Source of the DNA: Pseudorasbora parva
Lineage: Eukaryota > Chordata > Actinopteri > Cypriniformes > Gobionidae
Reading direction: 5' to 3'
DNA: 64,000 nt
Assembly (NCBI RefSeq): GCF_024679245.1
Contig: NC_090195.1
Span: forward strand, 9,749,993-9,813,992
Shown here: positions 48,329 through 60,581 of the stretch, in pieces
How positions within the stretch are numbered: position 1 is the stretch's first letter
Layout: each line of letters opens with the position of its first letter
Position numbers and translations under genes: made by a program
Notes under the pieces: model-generated
Told to the model about the DNA's origin: nothing
What the model saw: the letters and a program-made list of their open reading frames with translations, nothing else
The model's database searches: none

Positions 48329-49500
48329 TATTATACAGAGAGAAACATAAAAAAAATAATATGTTATTATTATAGAGACTCTCCATAACATATTCACCTC
48401 ATTGTAGTTTGCCAGCTTATGCCAGTTTTAAGCTGCTGTATCCTTCGGTTAGTGGCAAAATTATATGGATTTGTTATCTATCACATTCCATTTCTTTGCC
48501 TTTTTTTAAGATGGTTTATTGTTTTCCTGCTTTTTTTTTAAGCCATCAAGGCCGGGTTTCCATGACAACAAAGTGGAATGTCATGCTGAATTTCACCTTT
48601 CCTGTCTCACCTCATATGGTGTTCTCAACCCACTCAAATATGGATGGCACGGCTGCCATACAGATGCCTGATATTGTCCGGATGGCTGCTGGGAGCTGAC
48701 CTTGAGAGGGTGGCCCTCTGAGTTTTGGAAGCAGCTGCTTAATTCCCAATCTGGTGAATCCTCAAACAGTGGATGCCACAACTGCACTCAGGTGAAACCA
48801 ATGGAGCAACGGTGTGAGGTTGTCGGGCAAATTGAGAGGCCGCAAAGTCTGCCCTATGTGACAAACTTGTCATGTAGTTGCATAAAAAAGGGTGGCCAGG
48901 AAAAAGAAAATGGACAAGAATAGAATCATCTCTTAGTGTCAGGTTCAAACTGAGAGAGCTACAGAGGCGAAATTCCTAAAACGGCTATTCATCTGGGACA
49001 AGAAAACGTAACCCTTGCATGCATTTCTCAAGAGTTTCCACCACAGTTCGCTCAGAGACAATCTTTCCTTGTCACTCTAAAGTGGGAGAAAGAATGACAA
49101 ACGTCCTCTGGTGGAAAATACTTAGGGTCTCTGCTATCACCATGAGGCGCATCGTAAGAAACCTGTCAGTCTTCCGGACAATGCTACTTGGGGCGGTGTA
49201 GGGCGAGTAAGTGACAAAAGCGGGCGAGGCTGTCAGAGCTGACGGCTGTATTATTCACCTTAACTAATGTGTTTGAATAGGAAGAGGATAGGAAGTCATG
49301 GATCAAACCACCCATAATCCAACTGGGCCACTATAATCCTCATCCTCTCAAAAGGTGATGGACAAGTCTATTATGGCACTCCAGAGGCAGGGTCCCTTCT
49401 CCGAGTAAATTTGGCAGACGAGCTGGAATATGTGGGCTCATGCATAAGAGGGGAAGAGCTGCTCTTGACATGCCTGACATCAATTGTTAGAGCTAGTGGC
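48325..49500. other. unique DNA, nothing identified
   Basis: Small frames (48409-48948, 49019-49201) have no recognisable domain. The GC content at 48540-49460 is higher than in the surroundings and the segment is not repetitive within the window, so it may be an old element or a non-coding functional stretch. Confidence 0.35.
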
Positions 49501-49528
49501 GGGGGGGGGGGGGGGGGGGGGCGGGGGG
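49501..49528. repeat. poly-G tract
   Basis: 21 G, one C, then 6 G. It can adopt G-quadruplex structure and is a common sequencing or assembly weak point. Confidence 0.95.
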
Positions 49529-50557
49529 TCTGACCATTAGAGAATTCACAACGACAGTAGCAGCAATAAACCCTTGTACTTCTGCTGCATTGCAAAGAAT
49601 GAGTGACTATCTGATTGTGGGGGTCATTATTTGGAAATCACATCAACATGTCAACAACTAGCAAAAACAAACTTCAATGAGGTGAATGTATTTTAGTTTT
49701 CTCAAGTGTATAATATACTTTTTTTCCCATAAAGCTGATAAGCAGTGTCTCAGAATAAGCCATTTATAGTTTCTATGCGATGTGGCGCCACATTTGTTTA
49801 GGCCCCACCCACGACTGCTGACTATACCTTTTAAGTGGCCGGGAAAGTCCCGTATTTGACCATACTTTTCCGCTGGCCTCCCGTATTAGTATTTTCCTGT
49901 AAATATCCCATATTTTAACCTGCGTTATTAAAAAATTATACTACCGGAGGGAAAAAACAAAAACCTTTCCAATCTGAGCGCTGTAAGTAGCCTCGCGATA
50001 ACTGCCATCTGCAGTAGCCTATACTGTAGGTGGCCGCTATCGCAAGGTTAGTGTGTGAGGTCAGATGACGAGTGACAACGCGGGGAAAAACAAAAACAAA
50101 ACAGAGACGGATGATGGACGTAAGACGGAATGCACTCCTGCAAAAAATCAAAACCCTCATGTAAATACTGTGATCAATCGGACAGCGAATTGAATTTTTC
50201 TGAAGTGGAGCAGTTGGAGGACAGTCACACGCTTTGTAACTGTGACTTCAGCATCTCATTCATATCGTGCAAGAGCGGACTTTGTGACAGTAACCAGTTT
50301 AAATGACAATGTAAAGAACGAAAGTAATTGCTCACTAAATATGCTCTGCTCTTGACTAAATAACTTCAGTACCTTTTATAAGGATTAATCTGTATAGAAT
50401 TCATAACTTATGCAGTGCAAACTGATAACAATTTATGTATTTTTCCTACTCGATGGAGCTGTACACAGTCCACCATGTTTATTTCCCCGCCAGAACATTT
50501 AACAGCAGCATTCAAGTAAGAAATGTATTCTTATTAAAGCTACCAAAGTTATATGCC
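49529..50557. other. mostly unclassified DNA, possible hAT 5' region at ~49830-50170
   Basis: GGGAAAGTCCCGTATTTGAC, CTCCCGTATTAG and ATCCCATATTTT resemble the CCCGTATTT repeats near the ends of some fish hAT elements. A plus-strand frame of about 40 codons then opens, but no transposase domain follows. Everything else is unrecognised. Confidence 0.3.
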
Positions 50558-50566
50558 TCAGTATCC

Positions 50567-51092
50567 TAGCCTGACAAGCCAGACCCACATCAAGATGTTT
50601 GGTCTGGAAACTCACCATTGACGGCTCAATCCGAGGGGCGGGATAAACGGTTGTCTTTCAAACTCCCTCTGCACGCGATAGGATAGCGCTATAACCAACC
50701 AGAGCAACGAAGGTGAAGCAGAGCTAGTTGAAAGATTAAACTTTCGCCGTATCCGGGCGGCAAAACTCACGAACATATCTTCCCTTGTTAAGAATGACTT
50801 CAGTGCCATTCTTTGTTCTTTTCTCAGAGAAAAGCTCCACTCCAAGTCTTCCATAGTCGCGGTCAAAGCTGATTCGAAAGACCGCCGTTCGGCAGTTTCT
50901 AAGTTTACTAGTAGCACGCAAGCGCAACTCGGCCGTCATTATGTTAAGCCCCGCCCACCGACTCTATATACAATGTGATTGGCCTGACCAGAGTTTAGCG
51001 TTTATAGCTCAGAACTGTATTGAGAGTTCCTAGACGACACTCGCGGCAGATTAGATTTGCTGCCACTAGGGTGCGTCTAGATTTCTAGGCTA
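50567..51092 (-). mobile_element. 9-bp-TSD element, copy C, complete (526 bp)
   Basis: In this orientation it starts TAGCCTGACAAGCCAGACCC and ends GCGTCTAGATTTCTAGGCTA. Perfect duplication TCAGTATCC at 50558-50566 and 51093-51101. No insertions. On the minus strand the CCAAT box (50978-50982), TATATA (about 50965) and CCCGCCC GC box (50950-50956) precede a frame beginning near 50939. A 101-codon open frame (50612-50917) runs in another register. It is the best reference copy here. Confidence 0.9.
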
Positions 51093-51101
51093 TCAGTATC
51101 C

Positions 51102-52227
51102 CTAACTGTGCGGTAAACGTTTAGTCTAATATACAAATGTCAGTCAGTTTTATATTTTATATTTCCTGTCGCTGATTACATTCCCCTCCAGAGGGCATAT
51201 TACTCAGTGTAATAACATTTCACACTGTCTCAATTTCCTGTATCCACTTTGTGTCCTTAAACGCTTGTTTTTTGGTTCAAGCGCTTATAAAAACTTCTGG
51301 GATTTTTAGCCTGTTTTTTGCACACCTTATATGCTGTCACAAAGCTGTCACATTTTAGCTTTTAGACATTGTTCTGTTTTTTGTTATAAGTCAGAAATGA
51401 CAAAGCGTCCACTTCATGCAATACAAAGTAAATGGAGACAGTTGGTTTGATCCATGTGCACAAGTCTTGAAAATCTCATTCTCAGGCATGATAAACACTA
51501 TCAAAGAAAAAAACAATATTGACCTCATGTTGAAGACAGACCATTTCAAACATTTTGAGATCACAGACAAAAAAAAATGCACCACGGTCTTCAACCACGC
51601 TCAAATCAAAGGCCTCAGACAAACCACACATAAAAACAGACACTAGAAACCACAAAGGCCACAGACTTGAGTTCAGATCAAGATCACTACTTCCCAGCAA
51701 TATACTTCTGTCAGTTAAAATAAAACAAGGGGAATGGATGATGTGTTTTGTGGCCCTGTGGGTTCCCTGCATGCTGTTAGGATTCATTAGGCTGAATAAC
51801 CCCTATGGATTAGCTTTGCTTCAGGGTTCTGGCACCAGGCCTGCCACTCTGACAGGTCATTATTGCGCATCAAGCTGGGACCAACTGCGGAGCTAACCGC
51901 AGCAGCAAGGCCTTTGAATCACACCCCGCTCTCTCTACCCACATTTCATAAGACCGCAGTGTTCCAAACGTCCTCTCGCCTGCACCGTGGGGCTCTCGGT
52001 GGGACGGCGGTTCGCTACACCTGTCTTCAGGTGCGACTTGAAGAAGTACAGCTGACAGCAGCATGTAACGTCAGAATAGATGAGACAAACTTCCATTTAA
52101 ACATCAACGGCTGATTTCTCTGGACACAGATTAAGGCTAGGACTAGATGATACTGTTAATTGACAAACACATTTAGATAAATAATTTAAAAAAAATATTA
52201 GTCATAAAAAATATAGACATAAATATC
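51102..52227. other. unique DNA, no gene seen
   Basis: Frames of 60-110 codons between 51391 and 52114 lie on both strands without motifs. 51890-52080 is GC-richer and non-repetitive. No splice-bounded exon could be supported. Confidence 0.4.
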
Positions 52228-53196
52228 TATATGCACTGATCAGGCATAACATTATTACTAATACTTCTTATATATTATACTTAACATTATATATATATAT
52301 AAAATACTTATATTGTATTTGTCTTTTTTGCTGCCAAAACAGCCCTGACCCATCAAAGCATGGACTCCGCTAGAACCCTGAAGGTGTGCTGTGGTATCAT
52401 GTACCAAGATGTTAGCAGCAGATCCTTTAAGTCCTGTAAGTTGCGAGGTTGGGCCTCCATGAATTGGACTTCTCAAACCATTACTGAACCATTTTTGCTT
52501 TGTGGCAGGGCGCATTATCCTGCTGAAAGAGGCCACAGCCATTTCCACACCCAGAATGCCATTTCCATGAAAGGCTGTACATGTTCTGCAACACTGCTTA
52601 GGTAGGTGGTACATGTCAAAGTAACATCCACATGGATGGCAGAATCCATGGTTTCCTAACAGAACATTGCCCAAGGCATCACACTGCCTCTGACAGCTTG
52701 CCTTCTTCCTATAGTGCATCCTGGTGCCATGTGCTCCCCAGGAAAGTGAGGCACACGCACAGTCACAAGATATAAAAGAAAATGTGATTCATCAGACCAG
52801 GTCACTTTCTTCCCCTGCTCCGTGGTCCAGTTATCATGCTCATGTGCCCACTTTTGGCTCTTTTGGCTCTCAGAATGGTCACCCTGACTGGTCTGCAGCT
52901 ATGCAATGCCATACGCAACAAACTGCGAAGCACTGTGTATTCTGACACCTTTCTATTATAACCAGCATTAACTTCTTGAGAAATCTGAGCTACAGTACCT
53001 CATCTGTTTGATAGGACCACACGGGCCAGCCTTCGCTCCTCACGTGCATCAATGAGCCTTGGCCACCCATTACCCTGTCACTAGTTCACCACTGTTCCTT
53101 CCTTGTACCACTTTTGATAGATACTGACCACTGCAGGCCGGGCACATCCCAAAAGAGCTGCAGTTTTGGAGATGCTCTGACCTAGTCGTCTAGCCA
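52228..53196 (-). pseudogene. Tc1/mariner (DD36E-type family) pseudogene, 5'-truncated
   Basis: The 3' terminal repeat is present at 52228-52258 (ACTGATCAGGCATAACATTA). On the minus strand the coding order is complete from GTCAGAGCATCTCCAAAACT through ATCAATGAGCCTTGG (complement), CCCATGCTGAC-like sequence, VDVTLTCTTYL (near 52615-52580) and CAGGATAATGCGCCCTGCCA (complement, second D) to the C-terminus near 52330. The first-D region is near 52790. Multiple frameshifts. It ends at about 53196 without the 5' terminal repeat. Confidence 0.8.
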
Positions 53197-54430
53197 TATA
53201 CATACTACAAAACTCAACTTTCAAACTAGTCAATATATGTTGTCAATAAATACAGCTTTATAATATGCTTTTCAAAAAGGCTGTACAGCGATTCCTACAA
53301 GTAATCATTAAACATCCTGCTACTATTATACCATTATACTCCAGTTTGATATCATCTTCTTGGCATGCAGATAAAATCAGCCACTTCACAGGGTCAGAAG
53401 ATACAGCTAGAGGAAAGAACAGCACCAATAATAAATACCCAGATACACAGAAAATCAATAGGACTTGTGTGTGGGTTGATATTAACAATTGACAATGTCA
53501 TAGAGCTGCTTGCTGTGCTGAGGAGAGATGATCAGGATACATGAAGGCAGATGGTATTGATTTGTTCTCCTGTTTAAACAAAGCTCCGTAATGCAATTCT
53601 GAGGGTTACTGACAACCAAAGAAAAGCTATTATTTCTCAATATTGCAAAACAAATTGTAATTAGAGGATGGGGCCACAGACGATTGAGCAACGGCACTCT
53701 GAATCGATCAGCTCTTTTTCACTTGACCCCTCATAAATGGCTCAGATTAATACGGTTTAGATTATGAACCCTCCCTGTGCTGGGTGTTTGATTGGCAGTC
53801 TTTGCTGAGAGGGGCTGCAGATCTCCAGAAATGAAAAGAGCTTAACCCAAAGACTGCTTTCAGGGGCCGCTCACCTCTCTAACGCACGCCTCCGCTGCAC
53901 TTGGCCCGGTTAGCAGAGACTTTAATAATAAAACAGTGGAGAGTGGGATTTATGAACAGGTCATTTAGAGAGCACCGGAAAAGTGCTCTCAATCACACAA
54001 TATTGAGGGATGATTAATGATGACCTGTTTGAACTCGAAGAAATCCGTGATGAAGTCATAAGACACACTCTCGTATTCGTGGCTAATTAGTGTGCGGCCT
54101 GCCAATCAATCCGACAGCTTAAACTCATAAAATTCCTGAGTACGTTTAGAAATAGTTTAGAAACAAACCTGTTGACAAGCCAAGCACAGCATGAATTACT
54201 TGGCTGACTTTGTTCAGGTGCAAGGAGTGAATGAAAACGAGTGAGTAAATTCAGACAGCCGTTGTGTGTACATCGACTGTACACTCGTTATTGCAGTGCG
54301 ATTTGGTATTGAATGAGTGCACTCAATAATGTCCACTATGGTTTCGGACACCGGTACAAATGGCTGTACCCTCAAATAATGTCGTGCATACAAACTTAAT
54401 GCTCTTAAGCTTGCATGTCGTGATTTAGAG
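53197..54430. other. unique DNA with candidate regulatory island
   Basis: 53490-54110 is among the least repetitive parts of the window: TCTCCTGTTTAAACAAAGCT, CAAATTGTAATTAGAGG, GATTAATGATGACCTGTTTGA and GTGGCTAATTAGTGTG. Composition is even and motifs are TAAT-core and forkhead-like. No coding frame of note. Regulatory function is only an inference. Confidence 0.35.
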
Positions 54431-54620
54431 TACCAGTCAAAAATATTAATGTTTTTGAAAACACAAGCAAAAATCTTATACTTATCAAGTCTGCATTTAT
54501 TTGATCAAAATAAAAAACATTAAAACATCAAAAATATACATTTTTCCAAAAGTCTGACTTTTGGTATTGAATTTTGGTATAGCAAGACATATAATAAATA
54601 TTATTGCAAACTTATTGACA
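54431..54620 (+). repeat. fragment related to the ACCATTCAAAAGTT-type repeat
   Basis: ACCAGTCAAAAATATTAATG, TTTTTGAAAACACAAGC and CTGCATTTATTTGATCAAAA follow the order of a dispersed fish repeat; the rest is decayed. Confidence 0.45.
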
Positions 54621-56359
54621 GTAAATATTTTGTTCTGTATGTGGTTAGACCATTGTTGAATTGGAGTAATTATGATATTTTCTATAGTTTAATGGCATTT
54701 TGTGTTTTGGCTGAATAAGATTAAAGGTCATGAACAGGCCTTCATTGTATAGGTGGCCCAGGTTTGACTCCATTTTAAACTCAAACGATCACGGAAAAAA
54801 ATCAAACTCTTAATCTGGACGTACAGGGTCATCTCTCTCCGCATCACAGTTTTAATTGTTCTTGATTTAAGGATTATAACTCAAAACCACTGGACTGAGC
54901 ACTTAAGTCTTTTGATATTAACTTTGCCACACAAAGGACACGTGAAGGATTACATCAATTTAAGCAATTACTGTTTGGCTTAAAGTTGACTACACACAGT
55001 GCCTCTGAGTTTACTTGCTATATTGATTTCCAAGCCAATGTTCACTGTAGGGAAATCCCAGGATGCCTCCATAATCTGCAGCCAAAATTCTTTTTGACTA
55101 AGGCTGTAGCTCTGCCAGAAACTGTCGGAATCACTTGGGCCGCAGTTCTGCAGACGTAACAGTTATATCGGGTGTACAAGAGACGCAATTTAATAAACGA
55201 CTGCAATTTCATGCATAAGTTGCAAATGGGAGACTGAGGAATCATCAACTAAAGGGATTCTTCAGTCTTATTACTACAGAGTGGCACTCTGAGGTCAAAT
55301 GTCAGGCATCTTTTCAATCCAAACTTGGGAAATGACTGCAATGAATTTTACACTATGTCAATTCAAATTTTATCCTTATTACTTAGATATCAATTTACTC
55401 CCTCTCCTCTTCCAGAGGATTTCACTGCTCATGTGAAGTGTTTTTCTAAGAGTTGCCTCACGTAATAGTCTCACACACACTGACACGCTCACTCACACAC
55501 ATTCGCATTCATTGGTATGCTAGATGCGATCTCACCAGCATCCTTTTGAGAAAACCTCCCACCTGCTTAAGGAGAATGATGAGACATTAGGAGACGTGTT
55601 CTGTTCAATAATTCATGTTATTAATAATGAAAGCTACAGACATATCAGTGGATGAGAAATATCGTTTCTGCTCAGTAATTTTATGAGGCTGTAACATATT
55701 GCCAACTGTGCCATATCGCTGCCTTGCCACATTTTCAAGCTTTCGACTTGAAATTAGCTGGGCATGAGATGCATTGATAATCTAAACCCTGCCTAAGAAA
55801 ACTAGATTAATTTACACAACAGTTACGGAGCCTCTAATTCAAATGGCCAAGCAGAGTTCTAATACTGCTAATATTTAGAGTATCAGCAGGGACGGTTCAC
55901 TCTCAGTATCACTCTGCTTGTCTGTGTTGTTCAAAGCATTTAAAGCAAGAATATGTGAGTGGAATATGAACAAGTGCCTACTAGGGTGGAGCAAAATTCA
56001 GAATTAAAGAATTGTCTTCGAAATTATGGGTTTAAATTGAATTGACAACACCCCAAAGGAATTTGAATTTGAGTGATGGAGAGAGGTATTCATTGAACTG
56101 AAATCAAAAATAAATATTCAACACCGGTAATGCATTCTGAGAAATCAAGTGTTCCTCCACCCTGGTTTGAAAAAGTGAATTTAATAAAAATTATGACATA
56201 TATAAGCTAAATACAAATAGGTGCTTTCAAAAATCTATCCATAAAAACCATCAAACGTCAACATTTAACTTTTTTCAAAACATTCAAACAAGGATTTGTC
56301 AAGCCAACATGTATCACTTTTGTAGTTAAAAATTACAGTTCAATTCATTTTAGCTCTAC
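54621..56359. other. unique DNA, no gene; possible regulatory island
   Basis: 55560-55880 (GTTCAATAATTCATGTTATT, TTGATAATCTAAACCCTGCC) is non-repetitive. The rest is AT-rich and featureless. Frames up to 68 codons are not supported as genes. Confidence 0.35.
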
Positions 56360-56363
56360 TTAA

Positions 56364-57109
56364 AGGGATAGTTCACCAAAAATAAATGTTTATCTGCTTA
56401 CCCCCAGGGCATCCAAGATGTAGGTGTGTTTGTTTCTTCAGTAAAACACAAATGAAGATGTTTAAATCCAACCGTTGCTCGTATAATGCATGTCAATGTG
56501 GTGTTTTCTATGAGAGCCACTATGAGAGTAAAAAACACAGACATATCAATTTATATTAAACCCTGTGGCTTGTGATGATATATTGATGTCTTGAAACAAA
56601 CACTAAACGATCAGTATCTGTGAGAAACCGAACAGTATTTATGTTATTTTTTTACCTCATAGCAGGCGAATCTCATCTAGTATTCCCAATGTCATTATTT
56701 CCGCCGGAGAAGGTCAAAATACTGGCGCGATCATATTATATATATATATATATCTCATTAGTGCCTGGCACAGACCGGTCGAATGAGGCATCTACATACA
56801 CATATCTATGACCGTGCCGGGTTTTGACCTTCTCCGGCGGAAGTAATGGTGGCAGAAACCGATCGTTTCGTTTTTTGAGACATAAATCACAAGCCACAGG
56901 ATTTAATATGGATTCGTATGTATGCGTTTTTTACTCTCATAATGGCTCTTGTAGAAGAAAAAAAGACATTGATATACATTATACAAGTAACGGTTAGATT
57001 TAAATATCTTCATCTGTGTTCTACTGAAGAAACAAACACACCTACATCTTAGATGCCCTGGGGGTACGCAGATAAACATACATTTTTCATTTTTGGGGGA
57101 ACTATCCCT
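56364..57109. mobile_element. TTAA foldback element with ~310-365-bp arms
   Basis: TTAA at 56360-56363 and 57110-57113. Ends AGGGATAGTTCACCAAAAAT and, minus strand, AGGGATAGTTCCCCCAAAAA. Mirrored blocks include GGCATCCAAGATGTAGGTGT with its complement near 57040, and TCCGCCGGAGAAGGTCAAAA with its complement near 56820. The central 70 bp (about 56735-56805) with an AT run is unpaired. Non-coding. Confidence 0.8.
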
Positions 57110-57113
57110 TTAA

Positions 57114-57344
57114 AGCCACGTCTCCACTGCAAGAACTTTCCCCAAGAACTAGGGACTTTGGGGTGCTACTCTGTGTTTCAACTGCAGGGGCCAGGGTCTA
57201 AATGAAGTTCTGGGTAAAAAAAATGTCCCCCTCAAAACTTCCCTGCTCACAAGGTAGTACTTTTTCAAATTTCAGGCACTTTCATGGGGGAGACTTGGGT
57301 CATGCTGATTGGTTGAGTTCATGCAGTAATTTTGGTGGAAACAG
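57114..57344. mobile_element. MITE, GCCACGTCTCCACTGCA type
   Basis: The left end AAGCCACGTCTCCACTGCAA is loosely mirrored by TTTTGGTGGAAACAGGGTTT. The interior has AAGAACTAGGGACTTTGGGG and CAAAACTTCCC, as in dispersed fish MITEs. It fills the gap between a TTAA element and 9-bp-TSD copy D. Confidence 0.45.
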
Positions 57345-57353
57345 GGTTTTAGT

Positions 57354-58027
57354 TAGCCTAGAAATCTAGATGCACCCTAGCGGCAGCAAATCTAATCTGC
57401 CGCGAGTATCGTCTACCAACTCTCAATACCCTTCTAAACTGTAAAGAGTCGGTGGGCGGGGCTTAACATAATGACGCCAGAGTTGCGTTTGCGTGCTACT
57501 AGTAAACACAGAAACGGGCGAACGGCGGTCTTTCGAATCAGCTTTGACCGCGACTCTGGAAGACTTGGAGTTAAGCTTTTCTCTGAGAAAAGAACAAAGA
57601 ACGGCACTGAAGTCATTCTTAAAAAGGGAAGATGTGCTCTGAGTTTTGCCAACTGGATACAGCGAAAGTTTAATCTATCAACTAGCTCCGCTTCACGTTG
57701 CTCTGGTTGGTGGTAGTGCTATCAATCGCGTGCAGAGGGAGTTTGAAAGACAACCGTTTATCCCGCCCCTCGGATTGAGCCCTGTCAATGGTGAGTTTCC
57801 AGACCAGACATCTTGATGTGGCGGCAGTGGCTCAGTGGTTCATGTAGATCACGTAACCCCAGCTGCTCCCGACGAGCTGGAAGGCGCCTTACATGGCTGA
57901 CATTGCCGTCTGTGTATGAATGGGTGAATGTGAGGCAAAAATGTAAAGCGCTTTGGATGACCATCGGGTTTGTTAAAAGCGCTATATAAATGCAGTCCAT
58001 TTGATGTGGGTCTGGCTTGTCAGGCTA
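57354..58027 (+). mobile_element. 9-bp-TSD element, copy D, carrying a SINE
   Basis: Begins TAGCCTAGAAATCTAGATGC and ends CTTGTCAGGCTA. Flanks GGTTTTAGT (57345-57353) and GGTTTTAAT (58028-58036) match at 8 of 9. A short deletion has removed the CCAAT/TATA-like part, leaving GGGCGGGGC. A SINE of 180 bp sits at 57821-58000. The shared reading frame opens at 57471 and runs to 57716. Confidence 0.85.
57821..58000 (+). mobile_element. SINE with tRNA-like head and L2-type tail (180 bp)
   Basis: The head has a box-A-like TGGCTCAGTGG. The tail AAAGCGCTTTGG and AAAAGCGCTATATAAATGCA resembles the 3' end of L2-type LINEs, here GAAAAGTGCTATACAAATAA at about 25513. It is flanked by perfect TTGATGTG at 57813-57820 and 58001-58008. 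The shared tail indicates mobilisation by L2 machinery, a well-established mode for such SINEs. Box B is not obvious. Confidence 0.75.
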
Positions 58028-58036
58028 GGTTTTAAT

Positions 58037-59210
58037 CACATTTAAACTGCAATCCAGTATACTGTTTGTAACCTCAAAATTTAATTCAAATTCAGGACAT
58101 ACTCAATTTAGTTCTGAATGGTGCACAACACTGGTTGACAAACACTTGCTTAAACTTGCTTAAGTTTAAAAGTTATCATGCAATTCTTCACTGACAAAAG
58201 CTCATCTTCAAAGTTCCCCATCATCCCTGCCAATCAAAAGTACAATGGCTTTTGCTCTGGTAGTTTGTGTGTAGTGTTAAGCAATGACGAAGAAGCATTT
58301 CACAGCATGGCTCTGGGCAAACAGCCCGATAGATCCCGTTTCAGCAGCAAATATAGATCCCTGTGCCCCCATTCCATGTCCTTTCTTCACTCATGCTGAG
58401 TGAAAACCCATCTGGGATTCTAAGAACAAAAACCAGCGCAGGATGTCTCACAGCACACACAAGCTGACTAAGATTCAGCACTGAAGGCCGACATACAGCT
58501 GGGTAAGAATCCCACTGCAGTCATGTTGGCCCTGTTTGGCATTCAGCGAAGGATGGGAGACATATTAGTCACAAAGAGTCTCAGAGGGAACCGTTCTTAC
58601 ACATTCTGATCACTGTCCACCCCAATGGCCCTGAAAAAGCCAAACCCAGGATTTATACATTTCTCTTAGATCGTCATAAATTCTTTACACCAACACAAAT
58701 ACGTCCTTTGGGAATAAGCAAGGTTACTGCAGATGAAATAAGTCGAAGATTCAGCTGGGCTTTCAGACAGCACAAAAAACTAATGAGATAAAGACCAGCT
58801 CTGGCCTTCATTTTGTCAGTGCTAAGTTAACCTGAGCTATACTTTAAGATGTGCTGTTTGGAGGAGGTGCAGCAGAGATGTCTTTATGATTTCAGAGCAC
58901 AAAAGCTCAGAACACACTACATATAAAGTTATTTATTTATAACTATTTGTTTTTCTGTAGTATGTCCAAGCCAGGAAGCCGGGCCCTCAGCAAACTTCCA
59001 GGGGAGTCCAACAAGTCTTAAAATAATTTAAATGTATTTATATAGACATCATTTTAATTAAAATGTTTAATTGTGTTAATGTTTAACTGCAACAGAAGTG
59101 CTAGTATTACATATCAGTCTAGATAGAAGGGCATTTGAAGGGGGCCTTTGAGTAAAAAAAAAAGTTGAGAACTTGGTCACTGAACTATCCAATGTAGGGC
59201 TGCACAGTTT
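58037..59210. other. unique DNA, no gene seen
   Basis: 58180-58830 is non-repetitive and somewhat GC-richer. A 73-codon frame at 58178-58399 has no domain and no splice sites that would support an exon. Confidence 0.4.
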
Positions 59211-60380
59211 AAGGCTGTAACCATCCCTGCGTCCCAATTCGCATACTATCCATCCTAAATAGTATTCGAAAATAGAATTAGTATGTCCCAAATTGTAGTA
59301 TGTTGAAAAGAGTATTCCAAAGATTCCCGGATGGTTTACTATTTCCAGTCCGAATTCGAAGTATGGATCGATGGGCACTCTAACGGCTGATATTGCCCAC
59401 AACCCATTGCGAGTTGGACGAGGATTCGATTAGAACTACAAACGCGGATAAAAAGCGTTAAAAAACTACAAACATGACTGATGTGCGAGTTCGATGGTTA
59501 AATAGAGAAGTTTAGATAAAGGGGTTTCAGTGACCAACTATCAATATTTAACCTGACAAAAATATATTTATTCAGTGTTTTCCACATTATATTTCACCTG
59601 AGGCAGCATTGTGAACTTTTTTAATGACACGTTTGGCTATTAACTTTTAAATGCATCATTATATTTAAACTGCAAACACATGAGGAGAGTCTCTGACCAC
59701 ACATGGAAGATCAACGAGCGGCTACATTTCTCTCCGATACGGTAGGAGATTAAACTGGATGTGGAGGATTTGAACTGTCACGAATCTGACGATGATTGAC
59801 AGGGCAGATAAACGGTGACGGGATGCACGTAACTAAGCGACAGAGTCCGTTAAAGATGGCGAAGTAATATGTCCCGAAGCTTGCATACTTTTCTGCTACA
59901 CACTCAAAAGTATATACCTTTTCTTCACAAAAAGAGTACATACTTTTAGGACGTAGTATAAGTAGGCGAATTGGGACGCAGCACATGTCTTGAACATTGG
60001 GGGAGGTGGGGGGACGATTTTTTATAAAACCTATAGACCTAAAAAAAAAAATGTCGAAATTTGCAAATGTCGAAAATGTGAAACGTTTCTTGTCTCTTTA
60101 CACTCAGTTAGGAATGCATATTTTCAATTCCAAACGGCCATATTTAGGAAAAAAGCAAATAAGTATTGAGCAAATTGAGTAGTTTGAATCACTGGATGTT
60201 ACTGACGGTTTCTGTCTGGTTTCTGTCCAACATTTCTGTCGCAAAACAGTCCACGTGTATTAAAATGTTTCGCTAACCTTACTTTCCTTCAACATTTAAC
60301 TGGCGCTTCACACTGGAATACCATTTCTAAATATTGGAGGGGATTTGTCTTTGGTTTATGTTTGTGGTGGTTACAGCCCT
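59211..60380. mobile_element. GGGCTGTAACCACC-ended repeat, interrupted
   Basis: The left end AAGGCTGTAACCATCC and the right end, minus strand AGGGCTGTAACCACCACAAA, are inverted. A fragment of the same family start is at 32796-32866. The element is split near its left end by a 755-bp MITE (59227-59981). Its own interior (59982-60365) includes GGGGGAGGTGGGGGGACG. No transposase was recognised. Confidence 0.5.
59227..59981. mobile_element. 755-bp MITE with CTGCGTCCCAATTCGC ends
   Basis: Left end CTGCGTCCCAATTCGCATAC, right end on the minus strand CTGCGTCCCAATTCGCCTAC. The sub-terminal GTATTCGAA/AAGTATGGA and AAAAGAGTACATAC blocks are partly mirrored. It lies inside the 59211-60380 repeat. Non-coding; the 108-codon minus frame at 59076-59402 crosses its boundary and is not a gene. 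Confidence 0.7.
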
Positions 60381-60581
60381 AGCACAATTCATCTAAATTA
60401 AACCCCAAGCAATTTGGCAAAGGCTGCGATTTATTTTTATGCACAGCTTGTCAGTGAAGCACAGCTCTGTGAGTAGTCCTCCATTTGAAAGCCAGAGGGT
60501 GCTCTCGCGAAGAAACTCCAAATATGCCCCGCAGAAGTATGACAATGCATGACATTCCAGGAATCATATGGGCATCATACT

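Noticed and set aside
49501..49528. Poly-G tract as a regulatory G-quadruplex
   Set aside because: A simple homopolymer in repeat-rich DNA with no promoter or gene nearby, and liable to assembly error.
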